DNA from: Parcubacteria group bacterium RIFCSPHIGHO2_01_FULL_47_10b
GTDB taxonomy: Bacteria; Patescibacteriota; Minisyncoccia; 2-01-FULL-47-10
DNA length: 7,184 nucleotides
Assembly: GCA_001824325.1 (NCBI GenBank)
Contig: MHXC01000014.1
Coordinates: forward strand, 2,740 to 9,923
Reading direction: 5' to 3'
Part shown: one piece after another, positions 1 to 5,163 of the stretch
Layout of the letters: the number at the start of each line of letters is the position of its first letter
Numbering within the stretch: position 1 is the first letter of the stretch
Program-made: the position numbers and the translations under genes
Notes under the pieces: generated by a model
What the model saw: the letters and a program-made list of their open reading frames with translations, nothing else
What the model was told of the DNA's origin: nothing
Databases searched by the model: none

Positions 1-2
1 GG

Positions 3-62
3 AAACTTGCATTTAATACAGAGACTCTGCAATGGCATGTGGAGAATTTTTATAGCGAATAG
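3..62 (+). CDS. Possible 3' end of an upstream gene (partial)
   Basis: One frame is open from the left edge to a TAG at 60-62 and gives 19 residues ending in ETLQWHVENFYSE. The residue mix (aromatic and acidic, with ordinary codons) looks protein-like, and it would leave only 19 nt before dinB, in keeping with the tight packing elsewhere in the window. Another frame is open to 69, so the choice is not forced. The piece is too short to assign a family. If real, dinB may be cotranscribed with this gene. Confidence 0.3.
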   Translation, partial: KLAFNTETLQWHVENFYSE

Positions 63-81
63 ATGCTAAATTAGGCGTACC

Positions 82-1230
82 ATGCCCACCTATCTTCACA
101 TCGATTTAAATTGTTTTTTCGCTTCGGTAGAGCAGCAGGCGAATCCGTTTCTGCGGGGGAAGCCAATAGGCATTGTCGCTGACCCAACAGGACGCTATGT
201 TCGACGGGGCGTATTGGCAACAGCGTCGTATCCGGCTAAAGCAAAGGGTGTAAAGTCGGGCATGCCTGCGTTTCAAGCCAAGCAATTATGTCCCGAGATT
301 ATCCTTATAGGGGGGGACGGCGACAAGTATGAATATATCTCAAACTGCTTTAATAATATTGTGCGACGTTACAGCGACGACGTAACGCAGTTTAGTATTG
401 ATGAGGCATACATGGAGGTCGACTCGGTACGCCACCTACTCGGGAGTCCCACGACAATCGCTCACAACATCAAGCAGGCAATGCGGGAGGAACTCGGAAC
501 ATGTATTACGTGCTCTATCGGCATTGGGCCGAACCGCATTTTAGCCAAACTTGCATCTGATTTACAAAAGCCCGATGGCCTTGTGGAAATTACGCATGAA
601 AACAAATTCGAAGTCTTGCGAAGTGTGCCACTTGATGCGCTTGCCGGCATTGGCCCAAAAACTCGTGCGCATCTTGAAGCGCTGGGTATTGTGGATTTTG
701 ATGATCTATATAAAGCGGATGACTTGTTTTTGAAGAATGCTTTTGGTGTGTGGGGGATTAATTTAAAGCGGGTTGCGCAAGGACACGAATCAGGATTTTT
801 TCGCTATACCCACAATCAACAAAAATCAATCGGGCACAGCCGCACGGTCAATGCCAATATGGAGACGCTGGAGCAGTTAAAACCATTGCTAAAACGATTG
901 TCTTCCAAAGTGGGTCAACGCGCACGAAAGCATGGGCTCGTGGGGCAGACCGTGCACGTGCAGTTAAAATATTGGGATTTTGAACACTGGGGCATGCAGC
1001 GCAAACTGGGTTTTGGCATTAATGACGATAGTGCGATATACAAAGAGGCGCTGGGGCTCCTTGTAACACATCGACAACCCACAAAGCCGGTTCGTCTCGT
1101 GGGCGTGTCTATAAGCGACACGCGGGAAGATGTGCAGGGCGATTTGTTTGACTATACGAAACAGTCGCACGACCGCATGGATGCGCTGGATCGCATGCGG
1201 GCGCGCTATGGGAAAAGGACATTTATTTAG
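82..1230 (+). CDS. dinB: DNA polymerase IV (Y-family translesion polymerase)
   Basis: A 382-residue Y-family polymerase that would copy past DNA lesions with low fidelity. The palm begins at residue 6 with HIDLNCFFASVE: D8 is a metal ligand and F13 sits at the steric-gate position that excludes ribonucleotides. The second catalytic motif is SIDEAY at 105-110 (D107, E108). CSIGIGPNR and LASDLQKPDGL (144-167) and the helix-hairpin-helix AGIGPKT (188-194) follow, then the little finger at about 245-345. QGDLF at 352-356 fits the QxxLF-type beta-clamp-binding pattern and lies in the tail, as expected for Pol IV. Residue 10 is Asn where E. coli DinB has Asp; D8 is intact, so I expect activity. A run of seven G (310-316) lies in codons 77-79. 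The start is the first ATG before the conserved HID motif and has only a weak AGG (73-75) upstream. Length is close to that of other DinB proteins. The family call is very secure. Confidence 0.96.
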   Translation: MPTYLHIDLNCFFASVEQQANPFLRGKPIGIVADPTGRYVRRGVLATASYPAKAKGVKSGMPAFQAKQLCPEIILIGGDGDKYEYISNCFNNIVRRYSDDVTQFSIDEAYMEVDSVRHLLGSPTTIAHNIKQAMREELGTCITCSIGIGPNRILAKLASDLQKPDGLVEITHENKFEVLRSVPLDALAGIGPKTRAHLEALGIVDFDDLYKADDLFLKNAFGVWGINLKRVAQGHESGFFRYTHNQQKSIGHSRTVNANMETLEQLKPLLKRLSSKVGQRARKHGLVGQTVHVQLKYWDFEHWGMQRKLGFGINDDSAIYKEALGLLVTHRQPTKPVRLVGVSISDTREDVQGDLFDYTKQSHDRMDALDRMRARYGKRTFI

Positions 1231-3476
1231 ATCTCGCAGTTGCCCGCAACACAAGCCAATTCTTTAGAGCCGTTCGTGTCGTCTGCAATTTCATACGTCA
1301 TAATCTTGGAGAAATCGATGTCCTTGAAGCGTTTTGAAAGTTTGAGATAGGTTTCGCGGTCAATGACCTCGTAGGGCGCTAGCTGGTACACATAATCAGA
1401 ACGCGGCAAAAAAGAAAGCCCCCCGACTTGGTCCCAGTGTTCGTAGAGCCAGTTTCCCACTCCCAGCCATTCATCAGGACCAACCGAGACAGTAATCGAT
1501 GGATTATGCTCGGTATAATTCGTTTTTACCATGTGCCAGTATTCGAGCTGCTCTATGGCAGTCAGAGTGTCTTTGTATACCGTTCCTTGGGGTGCAGCAA
1601 CCGGAAATTCAAATACAAATGTTATGGCATTTGCCATTGTTTGGCCCACTTCCGGGTGATAGGGAACGCCTTGGTCGCGCAACATCCTAAATAAACTGTC
1701 GGTTCCGGTGATGCGAATACGACGGATATAATAGGGCGCGTGCCGCGGATGCATGCCAGAGGCAGAGTCGACAAGTTGAGACACAGTTCCTGAGGGCTTT
1801 ACCACTGTTGTGCATGTTGATTGATTAACACCAAATCGCTTTGCATATATTTTGTTCGTATCATTTACTATGTTGCGTAATTTTTCTAAAGTTCTCGCGT
1901 TACGAACTGCTTTGCAGTCCCATTGTCCGGTAATTGAAACTCCGAGTAGTCGCTCCTCTTCGCAGTTTTCTCCCCACTCTTTCGAAAGATAGGGGAAATA
2001 GGTAAGTGTAGATTGATAGGTGCCCAATATTGCTGCAAGGCGAGCTTTTTTAAGGAGTGATGCCTCGGTATCATCTTCTCGTGCAACGATTTCCGTTAAG
2101 TTGCAAAATTGCTTTGAGCGCAGGATCACCTCTCCGCATGGGTTACAGCCACACGAATCAAGGTGCTTCTGAAACGTCTTCCACCGCCGCGCCGGCAGCT
2201 GCTTCTCGAGCCCACCTCGATTAAAGATCCCGCGCTCGCCGCTGCCGCTCTTCATGAGCGCAATCCATTCTTCCAGAAACACCGTGTTATCCGGCTTCGA
2301 CGTATACACCGCAGAATTGTTCGCCATGGAACGATGCGGATGAGCAAGATAAAACTGTCCGTCTTTTGCATGACGCATTTCGTGATCATCAAGGTCAGAT
2401 AATGAAATCAAAGCACTGCGTCGCACTCCGCCAGACACGACTATATCGCCAATTTTACATATAATATCGTGGGCATCGAGCGTTGATAGGTGCCGCCCTT
2501 GGCGTTGTAAAATGCGCTCGCGCGCAAAGTTGATAAGCGCGCGCAGTGGCTCGGGTCCTGAACTCTTGCCTCCCATGGTATGTAGTCGAGCGCCCGCGGG
2601 TCGCAACTTGCTATAGTCAAAGTCAATGTCCTTTCCACTAAACCACGTTTTCATGCCCAGCACAAATGCATTTGCCCAGCCTTCTTTACTATCAGCGATA
2701 ACGTGAGTTTTTAGCTTTATGCCAGTCTGCTTCAGTATCTGGGGAAGCGCATGCACATGCTGACTCTCAACGCTGAAGCCAACGCCGGTACCGCACATGA
2801 GCAAATACATGATTTCGCCAAAATCTTGAAACACTTTCGGCGCTATAAATGCACAATTATATGCGCATACATTGGTTTTTCTCGCAGCTTCGCCAGCGCT
2901 CCACAATAACCGCATCGAGGGCATGGCGCGTTGATTCAAAATTGCAGTTCTGATCTCGTCGTATTCGGCCTCGGTCAACTTACCCCCCAAATTTTCACGC
3001 ATAAACGCAATATACCGATCAACGGCCTCGATCCAAGTCTCGCGCCGCTTCTCGCCTTCAATCCAGCGCGCATACGTCCGATAAAATACAAATTCAGCTA
3101 ACGGGTTTCGGAAATAGTGCTTACTGTCTGTCACCAACTTTCGTACATGCTCCGGAACCGCGATGCCCTGCTCGCGTAAGCTCGATCGCTCCCGACGGTA
3201 GAGAATATAGTGTTTTGCCGTGCGCGTGAAATGCGCAAACATGAGCTCCTCCTCGACAACATCTTGAATCATTTCCACCGTTGGAATCTTTGTGCCGTTT
3301 GTTCGAACAATGGTCCGCAAAGTAGCCACGACACGTGTTGCAACTTTTTTTGCATCTTGTTCTGACCCCTCATGGGCAGCAAGCATCGCCTTGTGTATAG
3401 CTCGAACAATTTTTTCTCGATCGAACGGCCGTATAGTGCCGTCACGCTTTTTAACGCGCTCCAGTTGAGTTCCCAT
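1227..3476 (-). CDS. nrdJ: Adenosylcobalamin-dependent ribonucleoside-triphosphate reductase (class II, monomeric type) with ATP-cone
   Basis: A 749-residue class II reductase that would convert ribonucleoside triphosphates to deoxynucleotides using AdoCbl as radical source, independent of oxygen. An N-terminal ATP-cone (about 5-102, starting ERVKKRDGTIRPFDREKI) suggests ATP/dATP control. The core resembles Lactobacillus leichmannii RTPR: N207-C208 (first redox Cys), VVSGGVRRSA (346-355), NPCGE at 445-449 with the thiyl-radical Cys C447, FCNL with redox partner C458 exactly 11 residues later as in RTPR C408/C419, and VKPSGTVSQL (559-568). It ends in C742-x4-C747, matching the C-terminal dithiol that re-reduces the active site. 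I chose the ATG at 3474-3476. The open frame runs on to an ATG at 3563, but those 29 residues are not family-like and would span the promoter at 3519-3546. The divergent neighbour makes the AdoCbl cofactor. The 3' end overlaps dinB by 4 nt. Confidence 0.95.
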   Translation of the reverse strand: MGTQLERVKKRDGTIRPFDREKIVRAIHKAMLAAHEGSEQDAKKVATRVVATLRTIVRTNGTKIPTVEMIQDVVEEELMFAHFTRTAKHYILYRRERSSLREQGIAVPEHVRKLVTDSKHYFRNPLAEFVFYRTYARWIEGEKRRETWIEAVDRYIAFMRENLGGKLTEAEYDEIRTAILNQRAMPSMRLLWSAGEAARKTNVCAYNCAFIAPKVFQDFGEIMYLLMCGTGVGFSVESQHVHALPQILKQTGIKLKTHVIADSKEGWANAFVLGMKTWFSGKDIDFDYSKLRPAGARLHTMGGKSSGPEPLRALINFARERILQRQGRHLSTLDAHDIICKIGDIVVSGGVRRSALISLSDLDDHEMRHAKDGQFYLAHPHRSMANNSAVYTSKPDNTVFLEEWIALMKSGSGERGIFNRGGLEKQLPARRWKTFQKHLDSCGCNPCGEVILRSKQFCNLTEIVAREDDTEASLLKKARLAAILGTYQSTLTYFPYLSKEWGENCEEERLLGVSITGQWDCKAVRNARTLEKLRNIVNDTNKIYAKRFGVNQSTCTTVVKPSGTVSQLVDSASGMHPRHAPYYIRRIRITGTDSLFRMLRDQGVPYHPEVGQTMANAITFVFEFPVAAPQGTVYKDTLTAIEQLEYWHMVKTNYTEHNPSITVSVGPDEWLGVGNWLYEHWDQVGGLSFLPRSDYVYQLAPYEVIDRETYLKLSKRFKDIDFSKIMTYEIADDTNGSKELACVAGNCEI

Positions 3477-3519
3477 GGTGGTGGTTCTCGTTTTTGAATT
3501 ATTGGAAAAGTATGATACA

Positions 3520-3528
3520 TTATACACT
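3520..3528 (+). promoter_or_regulatory. Near-match DnaA box (TTATACACT)
   Basis: Matches TTATNCACA at all but the last base. It lies in the same orientation as the perfect box at 3556, with starts 36 bp apart, and overlaps the nrdJ -10 hexamer (3519-3524). A protein on this site would compete with RNA polymerase. Part of the match comes from the -10 sequence itself, so it could be coincidental. Confidence 0.3.
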
Positions 3529-3532
3529 AGGG

Positions 3533-3540
3533 GTTCGAAC
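3533..3540. promoter_or_regulatory. Palindrome GTTCGAAC in the nrdJ promoter spacer (possible operator)
   Basis: A perfect 8-bp palindrome lies between the -35 and -10 of the predicted nrdJ promoter, where a bound repressor would block polymerase. It is short, and I cannot name a regulator. It does not match the LexA box of Gram-positive bacteria, which has the half-sites in the opposite order and spaced apart (GAAC-N4-GTTC). Confidence 0.25.
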
Positions 3541-3555
3541 AAACAAATTTTGTAG

Positions 3556-3564
3556 TTATCCACA
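3556..3564 (+). promoter_or_regulatory. Consensus DnaA box (TTATCCACA)
   Basis: An exact match to the high-affinity 9-mer bound by DnaA. On equal base frequencies about 0.05 such matches (both strands) are expected in a window this size, yet this one falls in the only sizeable divergent regulatory region. It lies just upstream of the nrdJ -35 and 17 nt upstream of the chosen adenosyltransferase start (3582). E. coli nrdAB is known to be controlled by DnaA at boxes near its promoter, so a role in tying reductase expression to replication is plausible. Binding is not shown by sequence alone. Confidence 0.55.
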
Positions 3565-3581
3565 TGTCAGACGTTTGTCGC

Positions 3582-4139
3582 ATGAAATCAACGATATACA
3601 CGCGTAAAGGAGACCAGGGAACAACAGCCCTCTTCGGAGGACAACGAACAGACAAAAATGATGCTCGAGTGGAAGCGCTCGGTGCAGTTGATGAGTTAAA
3701 TGCAAGCATTGGTATCGTGGTGAGCATGAGCACCCAACAAGCAACTAATGAACTGCTTCAGACGATCCAACATCAGCTGTTTACGTTTCAAGCAATGCTC
3801 GCTAATCCTGGTGACCCGAAAAATCCGACGAAGCCGCCACATGTGATCAAGCAGTCGCACATTGATTTTCTGGAGAAGCAGTGTGATGCATTCGACACAT
3901 GTAACAAAAAACTAAGCTCTTTTATTCTCCCCGGCGGCCATCCGATTGCTGCGCATTTACAATATTGTCGGGTCCTGACTCGCAAGGCAGAACGGCGAAT
4001 TATTTCGCTTCATCGCCAATCACCACTTGTGCCAGAAAGTATCGCATACATTAATCGTCTCTCGGATCTATTTTTCGTGCTCGCGCGTTACATGAACCGC
4101 TTGCACGGAGTTTCAGAGGATAGTCCGCGCTATCAATAA
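3582..4139 (+). CDS. pduO: Cob(I)alamin adenosyltransferase, PduO type
   Basis: Transfers the 5'-deoxyadenosyl group of ATP to cob(I)alamin, giving adenosylcobalamin and triphosphate; it is cytoplasmic and usually trimeric. From the ATG at 3582 it has 185 residues, the usual length of a single-domain PduO enzyme. Visible signatures are IYTRKGDQGTT-LFGG (5-19, ATP-binding N-terminus), RVEALGAVDELNASIG (29-44), FILPGGHP (114-121), TRKAERR (133-139) and YINRLSDLFFVLARYMN (156-172). An in-frame ATG at 3564 would add six residues (MSDVCR), but it overlaps the DnaA box and homologues begin at MKIYTR-like sequence, so 3582 is preferred. Neither start has a visible Shine-Dalgarno. It is divergent from nrdJ, whose cofactor it makes, and is first in a run with the DUF4430 and DUF6580 genes. 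No cobalamin-synthesis genes are in the window, which fits salvage of imported corrinoid. Confidence 0.95.
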   Translation: MKSTIYTRKGDQGTTALFGGQRTDKNDARVEALGAVDELNASIGIVVSMSTQQATNELLQTIQHQLFTFQAMLANPGDPKNPTKPPHVIKQSHIDFLEKQCDAFDTCNKKLSSFILPGGHPIAAHLQYCRVLTRKAERRIISLHRQSPLVPESIAYINRLSDLFFVLARYMNRLHGVSEDSPRYQ

Positions 4140-4163
4140 ATTAATAATTCGTAATCGGCACAC

Positions 4164-4604
4164 ATGAAGTTACTCAACGTCATAGGGGTTTTAGTTCTCG
4201 GCAGCATTCTTGGCTTTTTTGGAGCGACTGTATATTCCCCTCAAGGGGCTGGCGTTGTGAAGCTATCTCAATCCACGGATGCGACCCCATCCATCACTGC
4301 CCATCTGATGGTCGATAATGGAAAAAAGATTGTGACTGCGCGCAATGTACGACTCGAGACGCCAGCGACTGTGTTCGATCTTCTCGATTCAGTGGCAGAT
4401 GTAGAAACAAAAACGTATGAGGGTTTAGGAATTTTTATTAACTCCGTAAATGGAGTGGGAAGTTCAGGTGGTGCGTGGTGGCAATATTGGGTAAATAATG
4501 AGTATGCCAGTGTCGCGGCAGACACATATTCTCTGCATAACAATGATGTCGTTTTGTGGAAACTAACAAGCGAACAAGAAGCTAATGCCAACAAAACTCA
4601 ATAA
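4164..4604 (+). CDS. Membrane-anchored or secreted DUF4430 (transcobalamin C-terminal-like) protein
   Basis: 146 residues. An N-terminal hydrophobic segment (about 5-23) acts as a signal peptide or signal anchor. There is no cysteine, so it is not a lipoprotein; a possible cleavage site follows FFGA (18-21). A linker leads to one DUF4430 domain at about 45-135, with ATVFDLLDS (68-76), a TYEGLGIFINSVNGV stretch (84-98), GGAWWQYWVNNEYAS (102-116) and LHNNDVVLWKL (124-134). This fold is shared with the C-terminal beta domain of vertebrate transcobalamin and intrinsic factor, which covers one face of bound B12. Lying between an adenosyltransferase and an S-component-like transporter, it is plausibly an extracytoplasmic corrinoid binder. 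DUF4430 also occurs in other surface proteins, so the ligand is inferred. The gap from the previous gene is 24 nt; its last 20 nt overlap the next gene. Confidence 0.85.
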   Translation: MKLLNVIGVLVLGSILGFFGATVYSPQGAGVVKLSQSTDATPSITAHLMVDNGKKIVTARNVRLETPATVFDLLDSVADVETKTYEGLGIFINSVNGVGSSGGAWWQYWVNNEYASVAADTYSLHNNDVVLWKLTSEQEANANKTQ

Positions 4605-5163
4605 GCAGCAACTCGTACTCCTCGTGCTTTGTATGGTGGCATTTCGGGTGCTTCGCGATTACGGCGTTTTGGATTTTGCGCCTAATGTTGCGCCTATAAC
4701 CGCAGGGATATTGTTTATCGGATCCTATGCCTCGCCTGCAGCAGCACTCGCAGTCTCACTTATAACCATGCTCGTAAGCGACTTGTTCATCGGATTTTAC
4801 ACAGCGCCGGTGATGATTGCTGTTTATGGTTCGTTCGTTCTGATTGCTTTGATCAGCAGGGTTTTGGTAAAGCAACGAGGCGCGGCGCGAGTGCTTACGA
4901 CAACCCTGTGGTCGTCGACACTCTTTTTTCTCATTACAAACGCAGCAGTCTGGGCATTTTCTTCCATGTATCCGCACACGTTCGATGGTTTAATGACTTC
5001 CTATATAATGGGGGTTCCATTCTATAAATACACATTGCTCGGCGACCTCGGATTTGCAGGCGCGTTTTTTGGCGGCTATGCGCTTATGACATGGTTAGCC
5101 GGTCGCCTTGCATCATACAAAGCGACTAAACTTTCTGCACAAGAAGCACGTTATCGAGTGTAG
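4585..5163 (+). CDS. DUF6580 / ECF S-component-like membrane protein, candidate cobalamin transporter
   Basis: 192 residues and very hydrophobic, with about five or six membrane segments (roughly 8-25, 36-52, 53-70, 75-94, 104-125, 148-175) and a short basic tail. Family-like landmarks are FAPNVAPITA (31-40), LVSDLFIGFY (63-72), LFFLITNAAVWAF (113-125), YPHTFDGL (129-136) and VPFYKYTLLGDL (144-155). This is the pattern I know from DUF6580 putative transport proteins, small proteins shaped like ECF-transporter substrate-binding (S) components. A32/A36/A40 form AxxxA spacing like the EcfT contact motif of S-components. No ECF ATPase or T gene is in the window, so it either shares them from elsewhere or works alone, as reported for the B12 S-component BtuM. 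Its only cysteine is C16, so no BtuM-like mid-chain cobalt-binding Cys is evident. B12 as substrate is inferred from neighbours. The start overlaps the previous gene by 20 nt (coupling likely); the 3' end overlaps pyk by 38 nt. Confidence 0.75.
   Translation: MPTKLNKQQLVLLVLCMVAFRVLRDYGVLDFAPNVAPITAGILFIGSYASPAAALAVSLITMLVSDLFIGFYTAPVMIAVYGSFVLIALISRVLVKQRGAARVLTTTLWSSTLFFLITNAAVWAFSSMYPHTFDGLMTSYIMGVPFYKYTLLGDLGFAGAFFGGYALMTWLAGRLASYKATKLSAQEARYRV

Larger units (their letters stand above)
3519..3546 (-). promoter_or_regulatory. Predicted sigma-70-type promoter of nrdJ
   Basis: Read on the minus strand, a perfect TATAAT -10 (plus strand 3519-3524) lies 16 bp from a partial -35 TTGTTT (3541-3546). 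Transcription would start near 3512, leaving a leader of about 35 nt before the ATG at 3476. The 16-bp spacer begins with the palindrome GTTCGAAC (3533-3540), and the -10 overlaps a near-match DnaA box. The -10 is convincing; the -35 matches only TTG. Confidence 0.6.
3582..5163 (+). other. Predicted cobalamin capture-uptake-adenosylation operon
   Basis: Three same-strand genes with a 24-nt gap and then a 20-nt overlap, with no hairpin plus T-run between them: adenosyltransferase, DUF4430 protein, DUF6580 membrane protein. The order and spacing imply one transcript starting in the divergent region upstream. No clean -35/-10 pair for this direction could be picked out; TTGAAT (3494-3499) and TATGAT (3511-3516) are only 11 bp apart. 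The upstream spacer is too short for a full cobalamin riboswitch. Confidence 0.65.

Noticed and set aside
19..29. CAGAG-A-CTCTG palindrome before dinB
   Set aside because: Only 5-bp arms, it falls in the likely end of an upstream gene, and it matches no SOS operator I know.
1239..1250. GTTGCCCGCAAC hairpin as a dinB terminator
   Set aside because: Short stem, no T-run, and it encodes the conserved C-terminal CVAGNC of NrdJ.
462..1254. Antisense and off-frame open frames over dinB
   Set aside because: They are shadows of dinB codons with no family resemblance and no start signals.
1428..2638. Small plus- and minus-strand open frames inside nrdJ
   Set aside because: All lie fully within a well-conserved coding region in other frames and have biased, unprotein-like composition.
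3505..3535. NrdR box upstream of nrdJ
   Set aside because: ACACT and TAGTGT fragments are present, but no symmetric 16-bp site or tandem pair at helical spacing could be found.
3531..3542. GGGTTCGAAC resembling a tRNA T-arm (B-box)
   Set aside because: No acceptor, D-arm or anticodon stem can be built around it; the match is explained by the GTTCGAAC palindrome in a promoter spacer.
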